Source: JBDRDI01 sp043820875 (GTDB lineage Bacteria; Patescibacteriota; Patescibacteriia; Patescibacteriales; UBA12075). Taken from it: 13,192 nucleotides of DNA. The stretch covers positions 1-13,192 of the forward strand of contig JBDRDI010000032.1 in the NCBI GenBank assembly GCA_043820875.1. The letters run 5' to 3'. The translations under genes and the position numbers were made by a program. Shown here one piece after another: positions 1-5,526 of the stretch (positions within the stretch are counted from its first letter, which is position 1; every line of letters starts with the position of its first letter). The notes below the pieces were generated by a model. That model ran no database searches. It saw nothing but the letters and a program-made list of their open reading frames with translations, and was not told where the DNA came from.

Positions 1-24
1 ATGAAGAAAAGATAAAATTTTTAT

Positions 25-59
25 AAAAAAACCCGTCAAGCATCCGAAGATGTGACGGG
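25..59 (-). terminator. Rho-independent terminator of the 76-aa gene
   Basis: Read on the minus strand, arms CCCGTCA (32-38) and TGACGGG (53-59) pair. An inner CATC/GATG stem closes a CGAA tetraloop, with a two-base bulge between the stems. The hairpin is followed by seven T residues (the A run at 25-31). It lies 44 bases past the stop of the minus-strand gene at 103-333. Confidence 0.85.
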
Positions 60-102
60 GACAGGGGAATGGACAAAATAAATATTAAGTATTCTTTTTT
101 TA

Positions 103-333
103 TCAAGATTCCCGAAGGGCACCTCTAATCCAGCTTTTTAAAATATCTCCAAAATCTTTGAGACATTTTTCACAGACGCGGAAAGAAAAAAGCGAAACCT
201 CTTTTTTTCTACCATCCGGCCAAGAAAAATGACCATTAACTTTCTTGAGATCTTTATCTTCTATAAAAGCAGTTGGCACATGTAAATAAATAGTTTCACA
301 TTTACCTTCTTTTTCGCAAATTTGGCACTTCAT
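103..333 (-). CDS. Small CxxC...CxxC protein, probably zinc-binding, function unknown
   Basis: A 76-residue protein that I do not recognise as a named family. Cysteine pairs C3-x2-C6 and C54-x2-C57 bracket a basic, aromatic middle. This suggests a treble-clef or zinc-ribbon fold with four cysteine ligands; C12 is an extra cysteine. No signal peptide or membrane segment is visible, so it is probably cytoplasmic. Of the starts in this window it has the clearest Shine-Dalgarno site (GAGAGGA, about 4 bases before the ATG). A TTGACA-17-TATACT promoter lies upstream and a hairpin terminator downstream, so it is an independent single-gene transcript. That setting argues it is a real, well-expressed gene. 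The function cannot be told from sequence; a small nucleic-acid-binding or regulatory role is only a guess. Confidence 0.75.
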   Translation of the reverse strand: MKCQICEKEGKCETIYLHVPTAFIEDKDLKKVNGHFSWPDGRKKEVSLFSFRVCEKCLKDFGDILKSWIRGALRES

Positions 334-384
334 TTTTCCTCTCTTTCAATGAGCAGTAAATAAAAAAATAGTTTAACTTAAAAA

Positions 385-413
385 AGTATAACATCTTAAA
401 AAAGGTCTGTCAA
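385..413 (-). promoter_or_regulatory. Sigma-70-type promoter of the 76-aa gene
   Basis: On the minus strand, a perfect TTGACA -35 (408-413), a 17-base spacer and a TATACT -10 (385-390). The predicted transcript starts near 378, giving a leader of about 45 bases that ends in the Shine-Dalgarno site. This is the closest match to consensus in the window. Confidence 0.85.
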
Positions 414-464
414 CCTTAAAACTGTTCTTTAGTTTTGGCTAACATTAAAGAAAATATTGACATA

Positions 465-503
465 GACCTAAAATATCCGACATCTAAAATCTGAAATCTG
501 AAA
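465..503. repeat. Heptamer array A
   Basis: Four consecutive 7-base units run TCCGACA (476-482), TCTAAAA (483-489), TCTGAAA (490-496) and TCTGAAA (497-503). They are preceded by a weaker CCTAAAA-like unit. The array ends 5 bases from the 3' end of tRNA-Ala. It is closely similar to array C at 1636-1660 in the same orientation (about 22 of 27 bases match by eye). Confidence 0.75.
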
Positions 504-507
504 ACGG

Positions 508-581
508 TGGACCATAAGGGATTCGAACCCTTGACCCCTTCCATGCCATGGAAGTACTCTAGCCAGCTGAGCTAATGGCCC
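508..581 (-). tRNA. tRNA-Ala (anticodon GGC)
   Basis: A full cloverleaf reads on the minus strand. The 7-bp acceptor stem contains G3:U70, the alanine identity pair. The D arm has GCTC/GAGT. The anticodon stem CTTCC/GGAAG holds loop ATGGCAT with anticodon GGC (complement at 545-547), and the T loop is TTCGAAT. The discriminator base is A at 508. The next bases are CCG, so a complete CCA end is not encoded and must be added. A -10-like TATACT at 588-593 lies just upstream, with only a weak -35 (TTTTAA, 611-616). Both fall inside heptamer array B, so the repeat may supply the promoter. Confidence 0.97.
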
Positions 582-587
582 AAGAAT

Positions 588-617
588 AGTATAAAGTTAA
601 AAGTATAAAGTTAAAAA
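588..617. repeat. Heptamer array B (left inverted arm)
   Basis: Two perfect 14-base copies of AGTATAAAGTTAAA (588-601, 602-615), each made of two 7-base units. The array begins 7 bases from the 5' end of tRNA-Ala. Its reverse complement recurs at 993-1023 with one A/G difference per unit. Confidence 0.85.
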
Positions 618-624
618 TTTTTGT

Positions 625-969
625 TTAGATTGACTTTATCAAACCTGATAAAATTCTTGATATCTCTATAGTTAAATTATAAGCCTTTTCGTAATTTTGT
701 CTATATATATAATTTAACTTAAGACCAAGATGTAACATTGACCTAACTTCACCACATGATCCTTTGGCAATAAATAGAAAATTTTTAAACTCGTTATTTG
801 TTTTTCTTTCAAATCCTTCCGCGATATTATTCATTACTGAAACAGCTGCTCGTTCAATTTGCTTCTTATAATTAAAATCTCTATTTTCTTTTAACAACAA
901 ATAAACAAAAAGAGTTAATTGCTCAGCCTTTTGCCAGGCAATCAGATCTTCAAATCGTTCAACTTTCAT
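625..969 (-). CDS. Four-helix-bundle protein (23S rRNA intervening-sequence / S23 family)
   Basis: This 114-residue protein has the family hallmarks in order: FEDLIAWQKA near the N-terminus (6-15), the central QIERAAVSVMNNIAEGFER helix (about 38-56), and the FLFIAKGSCGEVRS helix (about 64-77). The length is normal for the family. Members form pentameric four-helix bundles with a basic surface. They were first found inside intervening sequences of 23S rRNA genes and are related to Avd of diversity-generating retroelements, which binds nucleic acid. Here the gene is not in an rRNA but between two tRNA genes, inside an inverted repeat. No Shine-Dalgarno site is visible before the ATG. The biological role of such orphan copies is not settled; binding of its own flanking hairpin RNA is an inference. 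Confidence 0.93.
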   Translation of the reverse strand: MKVERFEDLIAWQKAEQLTLFVYLLLKENRDFNYKKQIERAAVSVMNNIAEGFERKTNNEFKNFLFIAKGSCGEVRSMLHLGLKLNYIYRQNYEKAYNLTIEISRILSGLIKSI

Positions 970-992
970 AAATTTATATAAATTTTTAAAAA

Positions 993-1023
993 ACTTTCAA
1001 CTTTATACTTTCAACTTTATACT
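993..1023. repeat. Heptamer array B' (right inverted arm)
   Basis: Two perfect copies of ACTTTCAACTTTAT (993-1006, 1007-1020) plus ACT. This is the reverse complement of the array B type with G for A at one position per unit. It ends 7 bases before the 3' end of tRNA-Arg. Confidence 0.85.
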
Positions 1024-1030
1024 CATCCTG

Positions 1031-1103
1031 TGTCCCCGCCATGAATTGAACATGGATTTAAAGCTTAGGAGGCTTCCGTTCTATCCATTTGAACTACGGG
1101 GAC
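1031..1103 (-). tRNA. tRNA-Arg (anticodon CCU)
   Basis: A complete cloverleaf on the minus strand: acceptor GTCCCCG/CGGGGAC, D stem GTTC/GAAC, anticodon stem GAAGC/GCTTT with loop CTCCTAA giving anticodon CCU (complement at 1067-1069), and T stem CCATG/CATGG. The discriminator is A at 1031 and is followed by CAG, so CCA is not encoded. A good promoter lies immediately upstream (1114-1142). It reads the AGG arginine codon. Confidence 0.96.
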
Positions 1104-1113
1104 AATTTTTTTT

Positions 1114-1142
1114 ATCATATAATATTAAAGTATATTTTGCAA
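1114..1142 (-). promoter_or_regulatory. Promoter of tRNA-Arg
   Basis: On the minus strand, TTGCAA (1137-1142), a 17-base spacer and TATGAT (1114-1119) place the start near 1107. That is only a few bases before G1 of the tRNA at 1103. Confidence 0.65.
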
Positions 1143-1222
1143 CAAAAAAATATCCAGCTCTTTTAATATTTATAAATTACTGCTATGATATATATAAATT
1201 TATTAATAATTCATATAAATTT

Positions 1223-1609
1223 ATGTTTAAAAACAGTGAATCGGAAATTTCAATTAAAGATGCTGAAACAATTATTGGCCCATCAATCAAAGTAAAGGGG
1301 AACTTTCACGGACAAGGTAATATTATTATTGAAGGTCTTGTGGAGGGGAGCATTAAAACCGAGAAATCTTTGCTTATCGGCAATAAAGCAAAAATTACAG
1401 CGACCATCGCGGCGCACGACGCAAAAGTCGGGGGGATAGTTACCGGCAACATTAAGGTGGTCGGTTATTTGGAAATTTTATCTTCCGCAAAAATATTTGG
1501 CGACGTGGAGGCGGCAAAAATTTCAGTTGAAAAAGGCGCAGTGCTAAATGGCAGATGTAGCATGTTGCCAATGGAAAAAGAGAATGACAGCGAAATAAAA
1601 AAACATTAG
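1223..1609 (+). CDS. Bactofilin-family protein
   Basis: A 128-residue protein with the bactofilin (formerly DUF583) core. A right-handed beta-helix of repeated short strands runs from about residue 18 to 113, with alternating Gly/Val/Ile turns such as GNIIIEGLVEGSIKTEKSLLIG and GNIKVVGYLEIL. The tails are short and charged, as is usual. Bactofilins polymerise without nucleotide into filaments and act as scaffolds for cell-shape and wall-associated proteins. The frame stays open upstream to 1046, but that part lies in tRNA-Arg on the other strand and in AT-rich spacer. The ATG at 1223 gives the normal bactofilin N-terminus and is preferred. No Shine-Dalgarno site is visible. It is followed after 53 bases by the lipid-kinase-like gene, with heptamer array C in the gap. 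Confidence 0.9.
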   Translation: MFKNSESEISIKDAETIIGPSIKVKGNFHGQGNIIIEGLVEGSIKTEKSLLIGNKAKITATIAAHDAKVGGIVTGNIKVVGYLEILSSAKIFGDVEAAKISVEKGAVLNGRCSMLPMEKENDSEIKKH

Positions 1610-1635
1610 TAATAAACGGATCAAGATATACGCCA

Positions 1636-1660
1636 TCCGATATCTAAAATCCGACATCTG
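1636..1660. repeat. Heptamer array C
   Basis: Units TCCGATA (1636-1642), TCTAAAA (1643-1649), TCCGACA (1650-1656) and a partial TCTG. The array ends 2 bases before the ATG of the following gene, where a ribosome binding site would be expected. It matches array A (465-503) in sequence and orientation. Confidence 0.75.
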
Positions 1661-1662
1661 TT

Positions 1663-2442
1663 ATGCATGTTTACATTTATGATTCGTACGTCAGCCAAAA
1701 AAAATTTGAGAACCAAGTAGCAAAAATCGAAACAAGAATTACCGACCTTGGGCTGAATGGCAAAATCGTCCGCTTGGGGATAATGAATTCGGTTTATAAT
1801 ATAGTGGAAAATGAACTGAAAAAAACCGTAAAAACAATAACTGCCGTGGGATCAAATAATATTTTAAATCAAATTGTCAATGCTATAGCAAAACTTTCTT
1901 CCTTAAACGAACTGTCGCACGATATTCCGTTGGGTTTCATTCCTGTTGGGAAAAAAGACAATAGTATTGCCGAGTTTTTGGGCATCAAGCCGGAAGAAGA
2001 GGCTTGCGACACTTTGTCGTCTCGAAGAATAGAACAGCTTGATTTGGGACGCGTCAATAATCATTATTTTTTAACCGAAGCAACTATCCCGACAAACGGT
2101 ACCACCATTGAAATTGATGAAAATTATTCAATTGAAATTATGGAAAAAGGGGACATCTATGTTGTAAATATCCCAGTGGAAGCTTCCTTTCCTCACGGAG
2201 TAAAACACGACGCAAAAGATGGAGAGCTAGAGCTGTTTATTAATTCGGGAAATGGGCTGAATTTTTTTCCGGGCGCGCAAAAAAACCAATCAAAAAGCGT
2301 ATTTTCTTTCAATAAACTTAATATTATAAATAAAAATAAGCCGATCATACTTGATGGCTCAATAAAAATTGATGCTCCGGCAGAAATCAGTATTGCCAAA
2401 GAAAAAATAAATATGATTGTTGGTAAAGACAGAAAAATTTAA
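1663..2442 (+). CDS. Diacylglycerol/lipid-kinase-like protein with degenerate motifs
   Basis: This 259-residue protein has the layout of the DAGK catalytic-domain family (YegS / LCB5 type, related to NAD kinase). An N-terminal alpha/beta domain includes TITAVGSNNILNQIVNAI (58-75) where active members have a GGDGT(x)NE(V)VNG loop. PLGFIPVGKKDNSIAEFLGI (89-108) stands where they have PLG(I)IPLGTGNDFARxLGI. A C-terminal beta-rich domain follows. The match of segment order and spacing is good. However, the GGDGT loop reads VGSNN (62-66) and TGND reads KKDN (97-100), so the phosphate-binding residues are largely replaced. It may be a non-catalytic relative or use an altered substrate. It follows bactofilin on the same strand and converges on murI with a 7-base gap. 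No Shine-Dalgarno site is visible; array C occupies the upstream bases. Confidence 0.7.
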   Translation: MHVYIYDSYVSQKKFENQVAKIETRITDLGLNGKIVRLGIMNSVYNIVENELKKTVKTITAVGSNNILNQIVNAIAKLSSLNELSHDIPLGFIPVGKKDNSIAEFLGIKPEEEACDTLSSRRIEQLDLGRVNNHYFLTEATIPTNGTTIEIDENYSIEIMEKGDIYVVNIPVEASFPHGVKHDAKDGELELFINSGNGLNFFPGAQKNQSKSVFSFNKLNIINKNKPIILDGSIKIDAPAEISIAKEKINMIVGKDRKI

Positions 2443-2449
2443 ACGCGAA

Positions 2450-3265
2450 CTATAATAATGCTTTCTCTATTTTTTGAAATTTAATTTGAGAAAATTTTTG
2501 ACAAAAGATTTTAAACCTCCGAGGGTCGTCTGTGGTAAAGACAACTCTTTTTTTATTTTTGGAAATCTTTTTTTCTATTTCCGGATGTCTTTCTAAATAA
2601 TTTTTTAATTTATCCGCGACAATTTCCGGCGTGTTAATTATAAAAACCTTTTTACCCATGACGACTTTGATTTGTTTTAACAAAAACGGATAATGCGTAC
2701 AACCCAAAATTAAAACGTTAATTTTCTTTTCTTTCAACGGTCTTAAATAATTTTTTAAAATCTTTTTTGTTTCCGCTTTTTTGATCCATCCTTCTTCAAC
2801 CAATGACACAAGCAGGGGAGCGGCGTTTTTATAAATTTCAAAATCTTTCAGCAATTTTGAGATTTCTGCTTCATACACGCCAGACTCAATTGTGGAACGA
2901 GTAGCAATGAGACCGATTTTTTTTGATTTATTATTTTTTAATTTTTCCGCGACCATTTCCACGGCCGGAATAATGACACCCAAAACTCTCTTGTTCGGAT
3001 AATTTTTTGGCAAATATTCTTGCTGAATTTTCCGCAATGCCTTGGCTGACGCGGTATTGCAGGCAACAATAACCAACTCACACCCTTTTTTAAACAAAAA
3101 ATCAACCGCCTCTTCCGTATATTTATAAATCGCCTCCTGCGACTTGTTTCCATACGGAGAACGCGCGCTATCACCCAAGTAGACATAGTCATATTCAGGC
3201 AAGTCTTTAATAAGCTGATTTAAAATTGTCAGTCCGCCAAAGCCGGAGTCAAATATGCCGATCAT
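2450..3265 (-). CDS. murI: Glutamate racemase
   Basis: A 271-residue enzyme that interconverts L- and D-glutamate, supplying D-Glu for the peptidoglycan stem peptide in the cytoplasm. The N-terminal IGIFDSGFGGLT carries the D6-S7 pair. YLGDSARSPYG (29-39) is the conserved substrate loop. The two catalytic cysteines are C69 in VACNTAS and C189 in LGCTHYP, the latter followed by H191. Length is normal for the family. The ATG at 3265 is supported by the motif sitting at the very N-terminus. There is no Shine-Dalgarno site: the bases upstream are heptamer array D, which would be in the 5' leader of a transcript from the promoter at 3322-3350. The gene converges on the lipid-kinase-like gene and lies downstream of the recombinase on the same strand. 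Confidence 0.97.
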   Translation of the reverse strand: MIGIFDSGFGGLTILNQLIKDLPEYDYVYLGDSARSPYGNKSQEAIYKYTEEAVDFLFKKGCELVIVACNTASAKALRKIQQEYLPKNYPNKRVLGVIIPAVEMVAEKLKNNKSKKIGLIATRSTIESGVYEAEISKLLKDFEIYKNAAPLLVSLVEEGWIKKAETKKILKNYLRPLKEKKINVLILGCTHYPFLLKQIKVVMGKKVFIINTPEIVADKLKNYLERHPEIEKKISKNKKRVVFTTDDPRRFKIFCQKFSQIKFQKIEKALL

Positions 3266-3271
3266 AAACTT

Positions 3272-3312
3272 AGTCTAAAGTCGAAAGTCGAAAGTCTAAA
3301 GTGTGTCTAAAC
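3272..3312. repeat. Heptamer array D, in the murI leader
   Basis: Units TCTAAAG (3274-3280), TCGAAAG (3281-3287), TCGAAAG (3288-3294) and TCTAAAG (3295-3301), then a 4-base break and TCTAAAC (3306-3312). It begins 7 bases upstream of the murI start codon. Confidence 0.9.
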
Positions 3313-3321
3313 TATGTTTTT

Positions 3322-3350
3322 AGAGTATGTTAATAATTAGTGGTTGTCAA
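3322..3350 (-). promoter_or_regulatory. Candidate murI promoter overlapping the recombinase stop
   Basis: On the minus strand a perfect TTGACA (3345-3350) includes the TGA stop codon of the recombinase gene. It is followed by 17 bases and a weak -10, TACTCT (3322-3327); CATACT at 3324-3329 with a 15-base spacer is an alternative. A start near 3315 would put array D in the leader. Confidence 0.5.
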
Positions 3351-4189
3351 TTTTTGTTGCGAAAAGGGCTTTTTATTTTTTTAATTCCATAACTTGTAAT
3401 CTTTGTATACATCTGAGTAGTTCTAATATTTTCATGTCCCAGCAAACTTTGCACATAACGAATATCAACGCCGTCTTCCAGCAGGTGAGTGGCAAAACTG
3501 TGGCGCAAAGAATGAAAAGTAGCGTCTTTTTTAATTCCGGCTTTTTTTAATGCATTTGCAAAAATTTTTTGTACTGTGCGCGTGGATAATTTTCCGCCTC
3601 TTTCGCTCTGAAAAACATAATCATCTTTGTCTTTTATAAAAACAATATTTATTATGTCTTTTTTTAATTTTTCTGAAAAAATTGTAATCCTGTCCTTTTT
3701 GCCTTTTGCGGCTTTTAAATGAATAATTAATTCATCTAAACTTAAATCTTTTACTTTTAAATCTATTACTTCGCTGATTCGCAAACCTGCTCCATAGCTT
3801 AAGGCAATAATTAAAAAATGCTTTTTATTATTAATGTTAGCTAATATCTCATCTATTTCTTCTCTGGACAATACAACCGGCAATTTTTTATTTCTTTTAG
3901 GAACCTTAATATCAATTTTAAAATTTATTTTTACAACTGAACGATAAAAAAACTTTATAGAATTTAAATAGAGCGCTACTGTCTGAGAAGAATAATCTTT
4001 TTCAAATTTACTTAATAAATATTTTTTTATAAACTCATCGTTGGTTATAAAAACATTATTACCAATAAACCTAAAATAATCATTTAAACACGATAAATAA
4101 GCCTTAATGGTTTTACGACTATAATTTTTTAAGATTAATTCATTTTTTACATCCTCCAAATATTTCTCTTTTGTTTTAAAATTTTCCAT
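3347..4189 (-). CDS. Xer-like tyrosine recombinase / integrase
   Basis: A 280-residue site-specific recombinase. The N-terminal SAM-like core-binding domain spans about 1-95 (LKNYSRKTIKAYLSCLNDYFRFIG). The catalytic domain follows from LPVVLSREEIDEIL. All six expected residues are visible: R137 (YGAGLRISE), K162 (AAKGKKDR), H226 and R229 (HSLRH), H252 (LLGHEN) and nucleophile Y261 (TTQMYTKI). The size and close N-terminus fit XerC/XerD/XerA or single-recombinase systems, not large phage integrases. The insertion typical of integron integrases is not evident. It is a real candidate for the chromosome-dimer-resolution recombinase, but could equally be a mobile-element enzyme. It diverges from the phosphotransferase-fold gene across a palindrome-rich spacer holding possible recombinase-binding arms. 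No Shine-Dalgarno site is visible. Confidence 0.93.
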   Translation of the reverse strand: MENFKTKEKYLEDVKNELILKNYSRKTIKAYLSCLNDYFRFIGNNVFITNDEFIKKYLLSKFEKDYSSQTVALYLNSIKFFYRSVVKINFKIDIKVPKRNKKLPVVLSREEIDEILANINNKKHFLIIALSYGAGLRISEVIDLKVKDLSLDELIIHLKAAKGKKDRITIFSEKLKKDIINIVFIKDKDDYVFQSERGGKLSTRTVQKIFANALKKAGIKKDATFHSLRHSFATHLLEDGVDIRYVQSLLGHENIRTTQMYTKITSYGIKKIKSPFRNKN

Positions 4190-4198
4190 ATTTTTGCA

Positions 4199-4226
4199 TT
4201 GATTTATTAATAATTATTGCTATAAT
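4199..4226 (+). promoter_or_regulatory. Candidate promoter for the phosphotransferase-fold gene
   Basis: TTGATT (4199-4204), a 16-base spacer and TATAAT (4221-4226), giving a start near 4233. The leader of about 150 bases would contain the inverted repeats at 4255-4277 and 4284-4333. The -10 element lies within the palindrome at 4217-4239. Confidence 0.55.
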
Positions 4227-4239
4227 AACACTATAGCAA
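4217..4239. promoter_or_regulatory. Operator-like palindrome in the divergent spacer
   Basis: Perfect 8-base arms TTGCTATA (4217-4224) and TATAGCAA (4232-4239) are separated by 7 bases. It covers the plus-strand -10 and predicted start, and sits 28 bases upstream of the recombinase ATG on the other strand. One bound dimer here could control both genes; the regulator is unknown. Confidence 0.5.
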
Positions 4240-4254
4240 GTCAAAGATGAAAAA

Positions 4255-4277
4255 AAGATAAAATTTTATTTTATCTT
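4255..4277. repeat. Short AT-rich inverted repeat
   Basis: Perfect 9-base arms AAGATAAAA (4255-4263) and TTTTATCTT (4269-4277) around a 5-base centre. It is in the spacer between the two divergent genes. It is weak as an RNA hairpin because it is nearly all A/T. Confidence 0.5.
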
Positions 4278-4283
4278 AAAATA

Positions 4284-4333
4284 GTGCGTATAACATTACG
4301 ATTTGTAATGTTATACGCAATGTTTGCGTATAA
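4284..4333. repeat. Triple-arm palindromic site beside the recombinase (candidate recombination site or leader hairpin)
   Basis: TGCGTATAACATTAC (4285-4299) and its exact complement GTAATGTTATACGCA (4305-4319) flank a 5-base loop. A third arm TTGCGTATAA (4324-4333) forms a second perfect inverted pair with TTATACGCAA (4311-4320) around TGT. So GCGTATAA occurs three times, in alternating orientation. The left arm AGTGCGTATAA (4283-4293) agrees with 10 of 11 positions of the classical XerC arm of dif (RNTKCGCATAA). The arms that face each other are 17 bases apart instead of 6-8, so this is not a standard dif core. As RNA it would be a strong 15-bp hairpin in the leader of the gene at 4386. Confidence 0.55.
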
Positions 4334-4385
4334 AAACCAGTTAGGCGAAATTTTACTCAATTTTTGTTTTTTAATACAACTAAAC

Positions 4386-5423
4386 ATGGGCAATAAAATT
4401 ACTGAAAAATACTTTGAGCACGCCAATTTTGCAGATAGTGAACAAAGAGTGCTCGACGAAATAACGACCAAAACAAATTTCCAGCCAGAAAAAGAAATTT
4501 TTCGCGGTCAGATTTATGATAAAGATAAAGTTGGTAGCTTTATTTACAAGGGCGTTTGGCAGGATAATCCAGCTGTGTTGAAAATCCAAGGGCTTCAGCC
4601 AGATGTTGATGAGCTTGACATGATTGGCAGGTTTAACGACCAGAACGAGAGCACAAAAATCAGATTGCCAAAAATATACGACAGTTCAAAGTGGAACGAA
4701 AAAGACGGCTATGGCTATTTGCTTTTGGAACATATTGACGCGCCACAAATTTATCAACCTCCTTTCGCCAATCAAAATCAAATAAAAGATTTTTGCGCTC
4801 TCTATCAGGAATACAAGACTAAATGTTTGCGCGATTCATTTATTGAGCGAGAGCCGAATGAACAGAGCAGTTTAGTTTTTACCGCCCAGCGTGTTTCCCT
4901 TTGGGCAAAAATCGCGCAATCCAAAGGACATCTGGCTGAAGCTGAAGTTAAAAATGTGGAAAAATTTCTTTCTCTGGCTGGCAAACATTTGCCATCAATA
5001 AAAATGAAGTTCATGCACGGACATTTCACCTATGATGATATTTTCAAATTGTCGGATAAAGAATACGTATTAATGTCAAATTTGTATTGGTCTTATCGCC
5101 CTGAATTTTATGATACGACATTTCATCTTTGGGCGGGAATTAAAAGTTTGCGCGACCAAAGCGTGGATATCAAACAAATTATTAAATATCTGCAAAGTTG
5201 GCTTGAAAAATATAAAAAGCTTCCAATCGTAATACAGGATTCTGGTTTTGAAAGAAAATTTAATATGATGATGGCCGAGCGTTGTATCGGTGCATTGTTA
5301 GTTGACATTCAAAATCAGCATTATGATAGCGATAACAATAATTTTATTGCCCATTTAATCAAATTGTTTAGAGATTTGTTTGAACATTTTACTGATAAAC
5401 TGGAAAAAACAAAAATTGAGTAA
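4386..5423 (+). CDS. Phosphotransferase (APH/choline-kinase fold)-like protein, probably inactive
   Basis: This 345-residue protein resembles the aminoglycoside-phosphotransferase / kinase-like fold. The N-lobe has strand segments GSFIYKGVWQ and AVLKIQ with a candidate ATP-site lysine K66. A helix glutamate (E76) and a hinge at YLLLEHIDAPQ (111-121) follow. The C-lobe then has FMHGHFTYDDIF (209-220) in the place of the HGDxxxxN(I/L) catalytic loop. VLMSNLYWSYRPEFYDTTFHLW (228-249) stands in place of the (I/V)IDFxxxxxGxxxxDLA segment. The catalytic Asp is therefore His213, and the metal-binding Asp is replaced by Ser231/Asn232, so a pseudokinase is likely. The ATG at 4386 is chosen because an upstream GTG at 4284 would place the palindromic site in coding sequence. 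Assignment rests on motif layout only. Confidence 0.6.
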   Translation: MGNKITEKYFEHANFADSEQRVLDEITTKTNFQPEKEIFRGQIYDKDKVGSFIYKGVWQDNPAVLKIQGLQPDVDELDMIGRFNDQNESTKIRLPKIYDSSKWNEKDGYGYLLLEHIDAPQIYQPPFANQNQIKDFCALYQEYKTKCLRDSFIEREPNEQSSLVFTAQRVSLWAKIAQSKGHLAEAEVKNVEKFLSLAGKHLPSIKMKFMHGHFTYDDIFKLSDKEYVLMSNLYWSYRPEFYDTTFHLWAGIKSLRDQSVDIKQIIKYLQSWLEKYKKLPIVIQDSGFERKFNMMMAERCIGALLVDIQNQHYDSDNNNFIAHLIKLFRDLFEHFTDKLEKTKIE

Positions 5424-5446
5424 ATTTCAAAGAGACGCTGCGCTTT

Positions 5447-5490
5447 TATTTTGGCTCCTAATTTTAAAAACAATAAGGAAGCCAAAAATA
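5447..5490. repeat. Inverted repeat after the phosphotransferase-fold gene
   Basis: TATTTTGGCT (5447-5456) pairs with AGCCAAAAATA (5480-5490), and CCT with AGG extends it past a one-base bulge. It lies 24 bases past the stop at 5423. No T tract follows the hairpin on the plus strand, so it is not a textbook terminator, but it may protect or end that transcript. Confidence 0.4.
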
Positions 5491-5492
5491 AT

Positions 5493-5526
5493 AAAAAAAG
5501 ACGACCTCTTTTGCGAGCAGGTCGTC
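5493..5526 (-). terminator. Terminator of the candidate ncRNA
   Basis: Perfect 8-bp stem GACGACCT (5500-5507) / AGGTCGTC (5519-5526) with an 11-base loop. On the minus strand it is followed by seven T residues (A run 5493-5499). Nothing T-rich follows on the plus strand, so it acts on minus-strand transcripts. Confidence 0.88.

Larger units (their letters stand above)
588..1023. mobile_element. Candidate inverted-repeat-bounded element carrying a four-helix-bundle gene
   Basis: About 436 bases bounded by near-identical inverted arms of about 30 bases (588-617 and 993-1023, roughly 28 of 30 matching). It contains only the gene at 625-969 and fits between two tRNA genes, leaving 6-7 bases on each side. 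What is seen is the symmetry and placement; that the unit is or was mobile is inference. Orphan copies of this gene family and its rRNA intervening-sequence copies are often found in base-paired flanks, which fits. No target-site duplication is evident and there is no transposase. Confidence 0.45.

Noticed and set aside
465..503. CRISPR array
   Set aside because: The units are 7 bases in tandem with no spacers, and no cas gene is present.
588..1023. Insertion sequence with transposase
   Set aside because: The only encoded protein is a four-helix-bundle protein without nuclease or recombinase motifs, and no target duplication is seen. It is kept only as a candidate element.
1046..1222. Longer bactofilin start at 1046, adding 59 residues
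   Set aside because: This part lies over tRNA-Arg on the other strand and in AT-rich spacer. The ATG at 1223 gives the normal bactofilin N-terminus.
4284..4347. Integron attC/attI site (GTTAGGC at 4341-4347, with a divergent integrase gene)
   Set aside because: The palindrome loop is only 5 bases and the partner box GTATAAC does not fit RYYYAAC. No second site follows the gene, and the integrase lacks an evident IntI insertion.
4284..4385. GTG start at 4284 for the phosphotransferase-fold gene
   Set aside because: The extension encodes a low-complexity segment made by the palindromes. The ATG at 4386 follows the predicted leader.
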